DNA of 31,608 nt, taken from positions 1 through 31,608 of the IMG/VR virus record IMGVR_UViG_3300023184_000364. One strand, written 5' to 3'. Made by a program: the position numbers and the translations under genes. Source of the stretch: a virus. The notes under the pieces are model-generated. The model saw only the letters and a program-made list of their open reading frames with translations. It did not search any database and had not been told where the DNA came from. Below are positions 13,845-22,203 of this stretch, piece by piece (position 1 is the first letter of the stretch; the number at the start of each line of letters is the position of its first letter).

Positions 13845-14781
13845 CTCAACAAAGTTATTTCGTAAAGTATCCGTAATCACCGCCGGACCCGCTCTGGGTC
13901 ATGGCATGGTCGTCGATGCCGACACCCTCGACCAAGTTGTCCAGGCCGGGAACGCCGCTGGCCAAGTTAAAGTCCTCAGCGACCACAGCTCCAGCATCTC
14001 CAATATCATCGGCTACCTCGAAGGCTTTGCCCTGGATGGCGGCCGCGTCCGCGCCGATCTCGTCCTCTTTGAATCGCACGACGGATTTTCCTACTTCTCC
14101 GAGATCATTAGCACCCTGCCCACGCAGATCGGCTTTTCCATCAGCTTTGCCGGGATCCCCAGGGAAGCTAAGGACGGCACCGTCCTGGCGAATGTCACAA
14201 ACTTGTATTCCGTCGATCTCGTTTTAAATCCCGCAGCCAATCCCACGGGCGTATTTCGCGCTCAGGTTGACAGCGTGCAGTCGCTTATGACCGATACAAA
14301 AGTTGAACAAGCGCCGGAGATCGTGACCGCGCCCGCGCCAGCGGCACTGGAAACCAAATTGGCCGAGCCAACCATCAGCGATCTTCTCGCCGTCGTGAAT
14401 CAGATTCTTGCAATCGTTTCCGTCGACGCATCTGGCGACGCCACCGAAGTCGCCCCCGCCATGAGCGCCAAGCTCTCCGAACCCGAAGTCGTAGCCGAAC
14501 CCGCCCCCGCGCCCAGCGCTGAGGTTGTGGTCGAAGCGACACCCGAACTTCCCGCCGTGGCCGAAGTGGCCGTTGAACTACACGAGGATCCCAAGATCGT
14601 CGCGCTGAACAACGAACTCAGCCGCTTAAAAATTGATCTCGAAGCCAGCCGAGGCACACAACCCCTCGAGATCGTGGCACCCACCCTTTCCCGCGCTGAC
14701 CTGCTCAAGCAGTTCAACGAGGAAAAAAATCCCAGTCGTGCGGCTGTGATTTATTCGAAACTAAACCAGCTCGCACGATAA
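13840..14781 (+). CDS. Prohead protease fused to scaffold (313 aa)
   Basis: Head maturation protease with a built-in scaffolding tail. The N-terminal about 155 residues contain the phage prohead protease pattern: VITAGPALGHG (12-22), DHSSS with likely catalytic H49, FGFS-type strand IGFSISFAG with the likely nucleophile S100 or S102, and YSVDLVLNPAANPTGVF near the end of the domain. The second half is an acidic Ala/Pro/Glu-rich linker, then a charged helix (about 250-310), as expected of an internal scaffold. It lies directly before the capsid gene. No ribosome-binding site is seen; TTGACA sits 14 nt before the start and a hairpin covers the ATG. Confidence 0.8.
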   Translation: MASTKLFRKVSVITAGPALGHGMVVDADTLDQVVQAGNAAGQVKVLSDHSSSISNIIGYLEGFALDGGRVRADLVLFESHDGFSYFSEIISTLPTQIGFSISFAGIPREAKDGTVLANVTNLYSVDLVLNPAANPTGVFRAQVDSVQSLMTDTKVEQAPEIVTAPAPAALETKLAEPTISDLLAVVNQILAIVSVDASGDATEVAPAMSAKLSEPEVVAEPAPAPSAEVVVEATPELPAVAEVAVELHEDPKIVALNNELSRLKIDLEASRGTQPLEIVAPTLSRADLLKQFNEEKNPSRAAVIYSKLNQLAR

Positions 14782-14802
14782 CCAAGAAAGAAGGATAGAT
14801 AT

Positions 14803-15678
14803 ATGGCAAACACACTCGCAACAGTCAGTAACGGAAAGTTAGTTTCCCAACGGGCGCTCAGCCTCTTGGTGGAGCAATTCCCTTTCCTCACGTCCGCCTA
14901 CGCGGACTTCTCCGACGCTTCCGCTCGTAAGGGCGATATCGTCACCACCCACTTGATCACTGCGGCAACCGCAGTGGCCTACAGCACTGCAAACGGATAC
15001 GTCGCGGGAGACCGCACTCAGACGGATTGCATCGTGTCGCTGGATAACTTGATCCACAGCACTGTGGCCATCAATGACTCCGAAGCCGCCAGCTCCTCGA
15101 TCAACTTGATTGAGCGTTTCGCCGCTTCCGCCGCACACGCCCTGGGCAAATCCATGGTGGATACCTTGCTCGGCACCATCAGCGCAGCGTCCTACACCTC
15201 CACGATGACCGTGGCGGCCGACGTTCTCAGCTACCGCTCCATCGTTTCGATGGGTGTGGTGTTGGACGGAAACAAAGTGCCTAGCGGCAGCCGCTACGCA
15301 ATCGTTTCGCCCAACAACAAAGCCAGCCTGCTGAACGACAGCTCGATCGTGGCAAACGCCCAGATCCAAGGGGATTCGATCCGCACAGGCTCGGTCGGCT
15401 TGGTCAACGGCATCGAAGTGTTCTCCTACCCTTCGCTCCCTTCCGCGATCAGCAAAGGCTTCGCGGCTCAACAGGAAGCGCTCTTGGTGGCGGCCCGTCT
15501 GCCCGAAGTTCCTTCGGACTACCCCGGCTCCATCGAAAACGTAACGGAACCCGTATCTGGACTAAGTTTACAGATGCGAGAATTCTATAACCCCACGCTC
15601 GGAACGAGAAACCGCTCCTATATTTTACTATTCGGATGCGGACGTGGATCGACAGCCTCGCTGGTTCGCTTGGTCTAA
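14803..15678 (+). CDS. Major capsid protein, HK97-fold-like (291 aa)
   Basis: Main shell protein, called from its position after the protease/scaffold and before a terminator, and from its strong, highly expressed style. It has an excellent ribosome-binding site (AAGGA about 8 nt before ATG) and very regular codon use. Its features are consistent with a capsid protein: a helix-rich N-terminal part, then STANGYVAGDRTQT and an insertion of Ser/Ala-rich strands. A spine-helix segment (FAASAAHALGKSMVDTLL) follows, with a strand-rich C-terminal part. I cannot name the subfamily with certainty. About 290 aa is typical of mature-sized HK97-fold subunits. Confidence 0.8.
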   Translation: MANTLATVSNGKLVSQRALSLLVEQFPFLTSAYADFSDASARKGDIVTTHLITAATAVAYSTANGYVAGDRTQTDCIVSLDNLIHSTVAINDSEAASSSINLIERFAASAAHALGKSMVDTLLGTISAASYTSTMTVAADVLSYRSIVSMGVVLDGNKVPSGSRYAIVSPNNKASLLNDSSIVANAQIQGDSIRTGSVGLVNGIEVFSYPSLPSAISKGFAAQQEALLVAARLPEVPSDYPGSIENVTEPVSGLSLQMREFYNPTLGTRNRSYILLFGCGRGSTASLVRLV

Positions 15679-15699
15679 GAGTTAGAGATTCATCAGGGT

Positions 15700-15727
15700 G
15701 CCCAGCACATCGGGGGGTGTGCTGGGC
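15700..15727 (+). terminator. Hairpin terminator after major capsid gene
   Basis: GCCCAGCACA (15700-15709) pairs perfectly with TGTGCTGGGC (15718-15727) around an 8-nt G-rich loop. Only short T stretches follow (TTCCCT), so termination may be partial. It separates the highly expressed capsid gene from the glycosyltransferase block and would lower readthrough. Confidence 0.65.
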
Positions 15728-15744
15728 TTCCCTACTCAAAAACT

Positions 15745-17886
15745 ATGAAAACCCCCCTTATCTCTTTAGCTTTAATTGTCGGCCCCAACGAAGGGGAACT
15801 CGTCGCCCGTTTAATTAAGTCCTGCGCAGGTCTATGGGACGAAGTCGTCGTCGTCTCCGCTTGCGGTAAAAATGATGCGCAGAGTGTGCGTATTTGCGCT
15901 CAGGAGGCTTGTGGCGAGGCTTTAGTCTGGGGCGAGTACCAGAACGCACCCGAGCACGCTGACTGGCCTCATATCGACAATTTCGCCGCCGCCAGAAACA
16001 TGGCCTTTAACCTAGCGACAGGTAAGTACGTCGTCTGGTTTGATGCGGACGACCTGCTGGATCCCGGCCAGGCTAAACTACACCGCGACGCCGTCCTCGT
16101 CCGCGAACAAGCCAAAGAAGGCTGGGAAATTTTAGTCACCCGGTACGACGTCCAAAATAGCGGGATGCGGGATAACCGCCGGGAAAGAATTTTCCGGCGC
16201 CAGCCCGACGGCACCCTGCCAGCCATCTGGGAACGAGCCGTCCATGAACGAGTCAAACCCGTGCCCGGCCTCGGCGTCGGCCTAGCCGATCACCTCGTCG
16301 TCATCCACGCACCTAACACCTGTAAGAAAAACTCTAGCGATCGCAACAAACGGATCCTCGGCACCCTCTTACAACATACCGGGATGAATCTTTACTACTT
16401 AGCCCAAGAGGGATACCTACGCGGCCTCTACCAAGAGAGCATCGGCCCCACACTCCTCGGCCTCGAGCATCCAGATCTAGGCGAGACCGAACGCTACCAG
16501 CTTTTCTGCATGGCTGGCGTCATGTGCGCGGATCACGTTAAAAAGCGCAAGTACCTCGGCATGGGAATTGCCCGTTGCCCCACCCGTCGCGAAGCCTACG
16601 GCCACCTCGCCACCCTCTTTATTGACGAGGGTAATTTCTCCGAAGCCGTCCGCCTGCTTAATATGATCGAGACGTTACCGCGTCCCCCAGGCGTTATCTG
16701 GAATCTAGACGCGAAGTGGTACGGCCACCTGCCCAAGCTACTTATCGAGCAGTGCCTGCGGGCCGTCGGCCAGACCGCCGACGCGGATCGCTGCCTACGG
16801 GAAAACTTCCGTGGGAACTGGGGCCAAATCACCATCGTGTTTAATGGCCCATTCCAAGACGCTTTCCGCCTACAGAAATTCTTTATGGATACCTCGGACA
16901 ATCCGGCCGCCATTCAATACCTCTTTATTACCGATCCAGGCACTGAGATCGCAGGCAAACGGATCCACATCGTCAAGGATGCGGAGGAGGCTACCGCCGC
17001 AGCTCTCGGCCGGATCCTGCTCTTTGTAAAATGTGATAAAGACACCGCCTGCCCACCCTTGCGCTGGGATGTAGATCTTATTACCCAGGGAACTGTCCCA
17101 GCCGCGGCCGTCCGCCTACCCGATCCCGTAGATCGCCCTGGGAAAATAGTCGTCGGCCTTACCACCACCCCCACGCGGATAGGGAAGATCCTGCCCACCA
17201 TCCAGAGTCTGCTGGCCCAGTCACGCCCTGCCGATCGCATCATCCTTTCCGTCCCAGAAAAACTAGCCCGCACAGGCGAACGCTTTGGGGATATCCCAGC
17301 CGAGCTCCTAGCCTTAGCCAATTCTGGTAAATTAGAAATTAACCGAACCCTAGATCACGGCCCCGCCACCAAGTTTATCGGTGCGATGGCGGCCGAGACG
17401 GATCCCACCGCCCAGATCGTCTGGTGCGATGACGACATCCTCTACGGTCCCACGATGTTGCAGGTGCTCGCCGACGAACAAAACAAAACGCAAAAAGCGG
17501 CGCTCGGCATCTGTGGCTTTTTTATGACAGGATCCACGGGCTACGCCATCGCGCCAGATCACCTCGGCCACGCCGAGATCCTCGAGGGCTTTGCTGGCGT
17601 CATCTGCAGGCGATGCGATATGCCCAGCGCGGATCTCTGGCCCGCGATGAGTCCTAAGGAGTTTGCCTCACTCGACGCGGTGGGCCGTGCCCACTTCCTT
17701 GCGGACGACTTTGTCATGAGCCAGGCACTGCGCAAAAACGGAGTCAGTACCCTAGTTTGCAATACGCCCGACTTCTCGCGATCTACCGGGATCCGTATCC
17801 GTCCAGAGGGACTGGGGGCCGATGCCTTGCAAAATAATAAAGCCACCGGGGGCAATCTGGCGGCCTACGCCTTGCTCAAAGGATGA
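15745..17886 (+). CDS. Two-domain glycosyltransferase (713 aa)
   Basis: A fusion with two glycosyltransferase-like domains. Domain 1 (about 1-200) is GT-A/GT2-type: LIVGPNEGEL, FAAARNMAF, then the metal-binding motif VWFDADD (D100, D102, D103). A middle part (about 200-370) has helical-repeat character (EGYLRGLYQESI, GHLATLFIDEGN) like GT2-plus-TPR proteins. Domain 2 (about 465-710) starts KIVVGLTTTPTRIG and has a second DDD motif (562-564, WCDDDILY) and a C-terminal DDFVMSQAL. It would transfer two sugars, or a sugar and its extension, to virion or surface glycan. It lacks a signal peptide and a ribosome-binding site. It begins a three-gene block with overlapping ends. Confidence 0.8.
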   Translation: MKTPLISLALIVGPNEGELVARLIKSCAGLWDEVVVVSACGKNDAQSVRICAQEACGEALVWGEYQNAPEHADWPHIDNFAAARNMAFNLATGKYVVWFDADDLLDPGQAKLHRDAVLVREQAKEGWEILVTRYDVQNSGMRDNRRERIFRRQPDGTLPAIWERAVHERVKPVPGLGVGLADHLVVIHAPNTCKKNSSDRNKRILGTLLQHTGMNLYYLAQEGYLRGLYQESIGPTLLGLEHPDLGETERYQLFCMAGVMCADHVKKRKYLGMGIARCPTRREAYGHLATLFIDEGNFSEAVRLLNMIETLPRPPGVIWNLDAKWYGHLPKLLIEQCLRAVGQTADADRCLRENFRGNWGQITIVFNGPFQDAFRLQKFFMDTSDNPAAIQYLFITDPGTEIAGKRIHIVKDAEEATAAALGRILLFVKCDKDTACPPLRWDVDLITQGTVPAAAVRLPDPVDRPGKIVVGLTTTPTRIGKILPTIQSLLAQSRPADRIILSVPEKLARTGERFGDIPAELLALANSGKLEINRTLDHGPATKFIGAMAAETDPTAQIVWCDDDILYGPTMLQVLADEQNKTQKAALGICGFFMTGSTGYAIAPDHLGHAEILEGFAGVICRRCDMPSADLWPAMSPKEFASLDAVGRAHFLADDFVMSQALRKNGVSTLVCNTPDFSRSTGIRIRPEGLGADALQNNKATGGNLAAYALLKG

Positions 17887-18557
17887 ATAAAACTCTGACA
17901 CTCTCCGGCTACAACAGGCCGGACTACTTCGCCACCACCCTAAAAGCCCTGGCTAAGTGCGACGGGATTAGTGAGTACGACGTCGTCGTAGTTCTCGATC
18001 CATCCGATAAAACTCCAGAGATCGCAGAATTTTGCAAAGGGCAGGGAGTGCAGACCATGGTCATGCTCGATCGTCTTGGATGCGGCGCCATGATCCGCTA
18101 CTGCATGGCGCTGGGCTTTCGGGTTAGCGATTACCATATCCACCTCGAGGACGATACCGTGCCCAGCCCGGATCTCCTGCGCTGGTTTGAATGGGCGCGG
18201 ACACACGCCCCTAAGCAGACTCTGACCATATCCGCCTACAACCAACACGGCGCCGATGCAGATCCCAGCGTCGCAGGCTTCCGCCACTGGTTTACACCTT
18301 GGGGCTGGGCTACGTGGAAAAGCGCATGGGAAAAATATCTTTTACCTAACTGGGATAATTCTTTCTGGGATGGCGGCGTCCAGAGCGTACGCGAAAGCAT
18401 GGGCAACGGGGAGATCTTCCCCAGGGTAAGTCGTATCCAGAATATCGGCGCCACCCGCGGAGCCTTTTGTCCTAGCCCAGAGTTTCACCAGGAGAACCAT
18501 CACGCCACCCGCGTGGCCACAGAATTAGATAAGCAAACAAAATGGATCCTAACCTAG
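17883..18557 (+). CDS. GT-A glycosyltransferase, GNT-I-like (224 aa)
   Basis: Starts by overlapping the previous gene (ATGA). TLSGYNRPDYFATTLKAL is the typical first strand and helix of GT-A enzymes of the GNT-I-like type. HLEDDTVPSPDLLRWF (E89-D90-D91) supplies the metal and sugar-nucleotide ligands, and the acceptor-side segment FTPWGWATWKSAW (about 138-150) is typical of bacterial members. Likely substrates are a nucleotide-sugar and a glycan or protein acceptor. It probably works with the preceding two-domain enzyme on the same glycan. Confidence 0.8.
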   Translation: MNKTLTLSGYNRPDYFATTLKALAKCDGISEYDVVVVLDPSDKTPEIAEFCKGQGVQTMVMLDRLGCGAMIRYCMALGFRVSDYHIHLEDDTVPSPDLLRWFEWARTHAPKQTLTISAYNQHGADADPSVAGFRHWFTPWGWATWKSAWEKYLLPNWDNSFWDGGVQSVRESMGNGEIFPRVSRIQNIGATRGAFCPSPEFHQENHHATRVATELDKQTKWILT

Positions 18558-19105
18558 CGCACTTAAACGCTGGGCACGAGTTTGGCGCGGACTGGTTCAG
18601 CTTTGCCGGAGTCTACCGCAGGATGGTCGCGGCTTGTCCGGCCGACGGAAAGATCGTCGAGGTGGGAAGCTGGAAGGGCAGATCCACCGCCTTCCTTTTG
18701 GTCGAGGCGTGGAACAAATCCCCAAGGATAGAAATCTACGCCGTCGATACTTGGGAAGGGAGCGAGGAACACGCAGGCGAGGAGTGCATAAAAAACGGCA
18801 CACTCTACGAAGAGTTTCTGGCGAATGTAAAACCCGTCTCACGCCAGCTCGTCCCCTTACGCATGACCAGTTTGAAGGGCGCCAACTTCTTTCCCGATCA
18901 ATCGCTCGATTCAGTCTTTATCGATGCCGCCCACGACTACGAAAACGTAAAGGCGGATATTTTAGCCTGGCTGCCTAAAGTAAAAACAGGCGGCCTCATC
19001 GGCGGGCACGATTACGGATGCGGCTGGGCCGCGGTAGATCTAGCCATCCAGCAAACCATGGGAGAAGTCGAGTCACTAGAAAACTCTTGGCTCAAACAGC
19101 TCTAG
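18542..19105 (+). CDS. Class I SAM-dependent methyltransferase (187 aa)
   Basis: Rossmann-fold methyltransferase of the Methyltransf_24 type. Motif I is KIVEVGSWKGRST (37-49), the acid after strand 2 is D69 in YAVDTW, and the motif around strand 4 is VFIDAAHDYENVKADI (125-140), followed by GGLIGGHDY (150-158). Such enzymes often methylate sugars in bacterial glycan clusters. Its overlap with the glycosyltransferase gene (16 bp) suggests it caps the same glycan. The TAG end is convergent with, and overlaps, the leftward gene's TAG at a CTAG. Confidence 0.8.
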   Translation: MDPNLAHLNAGHEFGADWFSFAGVYRRMVAACPADGKIVEVGSWKGRSTAFLLVEAWNKSPRIEIYAVDTWEGSEEHAGEECIKNGTLYEEFLANVKPVSRQLVPLRMTSLKGANFFPDQSLDSVFIDAAHDYENVKADILAWLPKVKTGGLIGGHDYGCGWAAVDLAIQQTMGEVESLENSWLKQL

Positions 19106-19362
19106 TTTCTTACACCGTTGGAATAGCTGAACTGCGAGAACAGTTTATTATTTACAATCACCGTCACGGGACCGTCTAGCGTCCCATCCAGATAAGTCAT
19201 CTCTGCCCGCCAGTTTGCGTCCGCTACAAACGCCACCCCAGAAAACGGCTTTCCTTTTAGACACCACTTTCCGTTGGCTAGGCTTAGACGTTTTTCACTC
19301 ACAGCATCAGCCCCAAGCGCCACGCTACAAATCATAACAAAGATAAAAAGCACCCTAGCCAT
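19102..19362 (-). CDS. Secreted MORN/YwqK-like protein, lysogenic-conversion candidate (86 aa)
   Basis: The only leftward gene besides int. It has an N-terminal signal peptide (MARVLFIFVMICSVALGA, cleavage likely after about residue 18). The mature part resembles MORN-like repeats of the YwqK/antitoxin-component type: GKPFSGVAFV near 37-46, then MTYLDGTLDGPVTV near 55-68, with a further degenerate unit. It would be exported to periplasm or surface. The gene is convergent with the methyltransferase, the 3' ends overlapping by 3 bases at a CTAG, and lacks a ribosome-binding site. Opposite orientation in a late operon suggests independent expression from the prophage, perhaps modifying the host. 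Confidence 0.65.
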   Translation of the reverse strand: MARVLFIFVMICSVALGADAVSEKRLSLANGKWCLKGKPFSGVAFVADANWRAEMTYLDGTLDGPVTVIVNNKLFSQFSYSNGVRN

Positions 19363-19370
19363 CTGCCAAA

Positions 19371-19376
19371 TTTATA
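19371..19376 (-). promoter_or_regulatory. Candidate -10 for the leftward gene
   Basis: On the minus strand TATAAA lies 8 nt before the ATG. A start point 6 to 7 nt downstream would give a leaderless or near-leaderless mRNA, which fits the lack of a ribosome-binding site. The -35 is weak (TTGC-type). Confidence 0.3.
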
Positions 19377-19418
19377 GGCCAGCAGTAAGACGGCAAGTTT
19401 TGACATAAGGGGTACGAC

Positions 19419-19727
19419 GTGACCGAACTCCAAACCCTTATGACCACTGGCGCGGCCGATATGATCTCCGCCATGCCCACCACCGCCACTATCTCCGGCC
19501 TAGCCGTCCAGGGCGTCTACACCCCCAGCGAGCAGACCGCAGAGCTAGGTATGGGGGGATTCGTGAATCCGCAAAACGCGGAGTTTGTTTGTCTGACCAG
19601 CGCCGTCAGTTTGCCCGCCCTTATGAGCATCGTCACCGTCGGCGGGGCCGCCAAGCGCCTTACCGGGGTGCAGGCAGACCAAGGAGTCTCTACCCTTATG
19701 CTGGCCGATCCTGAGGACGTGCGATGA
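19419..19727 (+). CDS. Head completion/joining-type protein (102 aa)
   Basis: Small, Ala/Thr/Gly-rich, strand-rich protein, the first gene after the cargo block. Its position after the capsid module and before the tail-completion gene, and its size, fit a head-tail connector or head completion protein. No specific family motif is seen. The GTG start is supported by AAGGGG about 7 nt upstream, and TTGACA lies 13 nt upstream. Its end overlaps the next gene by ATGA. Confidence 0.6.
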   Translation: MTELQTLMTTGAADMISAMPTTATISGLAVQGVYTPSEQTAELGMGGFVNPQNAEFVCLTSAVSLPALMSIVTVGGAAKRLTGVQADQGVSTLMLADPEDVR

Positions 19728-20122
19728 GCTTACGCCTAACCAGCGAGGACGGCTTAGCCGCCTACCTTACGGCCGCCAGCAAACCCGCCGGGCTTTACGT
19801 CCAGGCAGGTCACAGGATCTCAGACCTGCAACTACCCGCTTGCATCGTTCACGCAGAATCCAGCGTGCCCGTGGTGGAAGGATCTCTAGCTACCACCCGC
19901 AAGGTCACCTTCACCTGCACCATTATGACGCCAATAGAGGTGGCCAGCACCGTCACGGCTCATCGGACTAACTTTGATTGGCTGAATACTAAGCTCACGG
20001 CCGTGACCACCATCGCCGGGGCCACCCTTATGGGCGGTTATCTGGGCGAGGAGAGCACTGGATCTAACGATAAGGTCATGGAAGATTCTGTAAAATTCAC
20101 CGCCTTTGTTCAGCCCAGTTGA
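19724..20122 (+). CDS. Tail-completion/terminator-type protein (132 aa)
   Basis: Small alpha/beta protein with an N-terminal helix (SEDGLAAYLTAAS), then LQLPACIVHAESS, a strand-rich centre and a helix near residues 75-90 (TAHRTNFDWLNTKL). This order, with a strand of the form P.c.v..e and a later helix of the form r..v..l...l, resembles phage tail terminator proteins of the lambda gpU type. Position between the head-joining protein and the tail tube supports this. The assignment is by architecture and context, not by a clear signature. It starts by ATGA overlap and its TGA sits inside a TTGACA. Confidence 0.55.
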   Translation: MSLRLTSEDGLAAYLTAASKPAGLYVQAGHRISDLQLPACIVHAESSVPVVEGSLATTRKVTFTCTIMTPIEVASTVTAHRTNFDWLNTKLTAVTTIAGATLMGGYLGEESTGSNDKVMEDSVKFTAFVQPS

Positions 20123-20141
20123 CACGTAAAGAGAAATCAAT

Positions 20142-20408
20142 ATGGCTATGACTTACGGAGTAACTGCGGGCATCTCACAGAACGTTAGTAACACAGACGA
20201 CTACGTCTACATAACTGGCACTGACGGCACCGTGGTAAAACATTTTAAGAAGTACCGCCGCATTGAGACCGTTACAGAAACCCTTCCCGATACCTTTGCT
20301 TTCCCTGGCGTATCTGGCACCACCGCCTTCCGCCAAGAACTGCGCTTATCCAACACCGATTTTGCTCGGCTTTCTAACACCTCTGTCACGTTCTCGACCA
20401 TCGCCTAA
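20142..20408 (+). CDS. Small tail protein, first of a pair (88 aa)
   Basis: Strand-rich and lacking membrane segments. It has YVYITGTDGTVVKHFKKYRR near 23-42, ending in LSNTSVTFSTIA. In the tail-tube slot before the chaperone-like gene, it may be a tail tube or adaptor component. No homologue is recognised. TTGACA lies 17 nt before the ATG and only a weak GAGA ribosome-binding site is seen. Confidence 0.6.
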   Translation: MAMTYGVTAGISQNVSNTDDYVYITGTDGTVVKHFKKYRRIETVTETLPDTFAFPGVSGTTAFRQELRLSNTDFARLSNTSVTFSTIA

Positions 20409-20420
20409 GGAATTAAATAT

Positions 20421-20741
20421 ATGCCATTTAAAGGATTTACTGGGGTAACGAGCATTACGGGTATTGAGGAATTTATTTCCATGACCATCACAGGCGAGCT
20501 CACGGAGATCGTCATCGACCCCGGCACCGCCAACACCGCCCCTACCGTGACCACCTACTACAATCCTCGCTATAACGTCTCGATTGAGGGGATCAGCTCC
20601 GGCGCGTCCGTTCCCGCTACCTTTACGGTTGGTGGAAATACCTTTATCCGCACGGCAGAGAACTACACCAAGACCGTCGGCGATGTGGTGAAGGTCAGCG
20701 CCACTGGCATCTACAATCCCAACAGCGCCCTCGGCACGTAA
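20421..20741 (+). CDS. Small tail-tube-type protein (106 aa)
   Basis: Strand-rich protein with SMTITGELTEIVID near the start and a repeated strand pattern around residues 60-100 (VPATFTVGGNTFIRTAEN, TKTVGDVVKVSATG). It looks like a single beta-sandwich or tube domain. It fits a small tail tube subunit by position before the assembly-chaperone-like gene and the tape measure. With 106 aa it is shorter than the usual 130-250. It could share tube function with the gene just upstream. Confidence 0.55.
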   Translation: MPFKGFTGVTSITGIEEFISMTITGELTEIVIDPGTANTAPTVTTYYNPRYNVSIEGISSGASVPATFTVGGNTFIRTAENYTKTVGDVVKVSATGIYNPNSALGT

Positions 20742-20755
20742 GTAGTAAGGCGGCG

Positions 20756-21319
20756 ATGAATCGCCACTTTGCAGAATCATTTTTGAATAGGGAGGACCAT
20801 CGTGTCCTCGGCCTGCCACTGCGGCCGCTGTCCCTCTGGCACATGTTTAACCTAGAGGTGGCCCAGTCTCCCTATTTTACTGGCGGGACTTTCCCCAGTG
20901 CCAGGGATCTCCGCCTAGCGGTTAACATCTGCCGATCTGTCTTTCCGCGCCTGCCCGACTTGTCCGACAAAAGCCTGATCTGGGACTGGCTAAAAAGCTG
21001 GCGCTGCGAATTTCTGATTGAGACGACTAAGTTTCGCGCTTACCTAGATGATTTTAATGCGTTGCCCCAGCTCTGGCAGCCGGAAAGAAAACAGAGCAGC
21101 GGCCGGGAAGCTACGGGCTTACCCTGGTCACTGGCTATTGTGGCTAGCGTCTGCGGATCTACCGGGTGGGCCGAGGCTACCGTCTGGAACATGCCCATCG
21201 GCCAGGCGTACTGGTACCACGTGGCCTTTGCTATGCAGAAGGGCAGTAGCGTGGATCTACTTAGCGAAGGGGAGTTGCTGGCCATCGAAGCAGTCCGCGC
21301 CCGGAGGGCAGGGAAGTGA
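20756..21319 (+). CDS. Tail assembly chaperone-like protein (187 aa)
   Basis: Helical protein placed between the tail-tube genes and the tape measure, the usual place of tail assembly chaperones (gpG/gpGT). Its W.MPIGQAYWYHVAFAM.KG segment near residues 146-165 and its end LLSEGELLAIEA match a pattern common in such proteins, where a hydrophobic W..P...A is followed by an amphipathic helix. No programmed frameshift product is evident, so it would be a single-form chaperone. It has an AAGG ribosome-binding site and overlaps the next gene. Confidence 0.55.
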   Translation: MNRHFAESFLNREDHRVLGLPLRPLSLWHMFNLEVAQSPYFTGGTFPSARDLRLAVNICRSVFPRLPDLSDKSLIWDWLKSWRCEFLIETTKFRAYLDDFNALPQLWQPERKQSSGREATGLPWSLAIVASVCGSTGWAEATVWNMPIGQAYWYHVAFAMQKGSSVDLLSEGELLAIEAVRARRAGK

Positions 21320-22200
21320 TTGGACTAAAACTACAGGGAGGTGGAGGCGCTATCCAGTTTGAGGTGGATGACGTTGCCTTTCGTACAACACTTTTAAATT
21401 TTTATCGCCATTCACAAAAATCACTTAGCGAGGTAATCCGCTCGCAGGCTCGGCTTGTCGCTACCAATCTTGTTTTTCAAACCCAACCCTTTGGCGGATC
21501 TAAAGCCGTTTCAGGCCAAGACGCATCGGGCAAAGCGCTAGGGGAAGGCGCTGTGAATCGAGATATCCGCAAGGTCTACAAATTGCCTTCAGACATCTTT
21601 CAAGACGTAGCCAGAACCAGTTTAAACGCCGCTCGCGGATTTGTGAAGCTGATCAAGGACAGAAAGCTGGACGAGGCCAGAAAAATTTTAACTAGGATAA
21701 ACATTCCGCACTCGCTGTCTCTTGCCTTTGTCCAAGAGTTTGACGGTGGCCAATCGCATAGGGAAGCGCGGGCCCCCATCCCCAGGCGGCCAAGGATCCG
21801 GCGCCAGCAAAACGCTCTAAGTATTGTGGCGGATAAAGCTCCGCTTAAAAATTATATAAAAGAAGTCCAAAAACGAGTGGGCATAGCTAAGTCTGGATGG
21901 GCAGCTTGTGCCATTCAGCTAGGCGGAACCAGAGGTAGAAGTGGATCCCAGGGCAACGAACAGCAATCAGTTCCAGCTTGGGTTAAGCGCCACGCAGGCG
22001 GGAAGGGCGGTGGCAGCGTAATCGACCGATCGATGTCCGCAGGTGATGCCTTTGTCGATATGATCAATCATGTGCCTTGGATCGCTAACTGCTTGAGTGC
22101 AGGGCAACAACAGAGGGCTCTTGACATCCAGAGGGTTAAAATGGAAACGGCCATAGAATCCGCTTTAAATTACGAAGCAGGACGCGACGGCTTTAAATAA
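21316..22200 (+). CDS. Minor tail-region protein (294 aa)
   Basis: Not recognised beyond its position. The N-terminal part (about 35-70, LSEVIRSQARLVATNLVFQT) is of the form found in phage HK97 gp10-like and minor tail proteins, where a helix is followed by an aromatic-rich loop. The middle is basic (about 150-165, PRRPRIRRQQ), and the C-terminal part (about 235-275) includes MINHVPWIANCLSAGQQQRA. It precedes the tape measure and may be a tail-neck or tail-assembly factor. The GTG start overlaps the preceding TGA. Confidence 0.5.
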   Translation: MIGLKLQGGGGAIQFEVDDVAFRTTLLNFYRHSQKSLSEVIRSQARLVATNLVFQTQPFGGSKAVSGQDASGKALGEGAVNRDIRKVYKLPSDIFQDVARTSLNAARGFVKLIKDRKLDEARKILTRINIPHSLSLAFVQEFDGGQSHREARAPIPRRPRIRRQQNALSIVADKAPLKNYIKEVQKRVGIAKSGWAACAIQLGGTRGRSGSQGNEQQSVPAWVKRHAGGKGGGSVIDRSMSAGDAFVDMINHVPWIANCLSAGQQQRALDIQRVKMETAIESALNYEAGRDGFK

Positions 22201-22203
22201 TTT

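Noticed and set aside
14839-15471. 210-codon leftward ORF inside the capsid gene
   Set aside because: Antisense to a gene with a strong ribosome-binding site and very regular codon use; the product is Gly/Val/Asp-rich shadow sequence.
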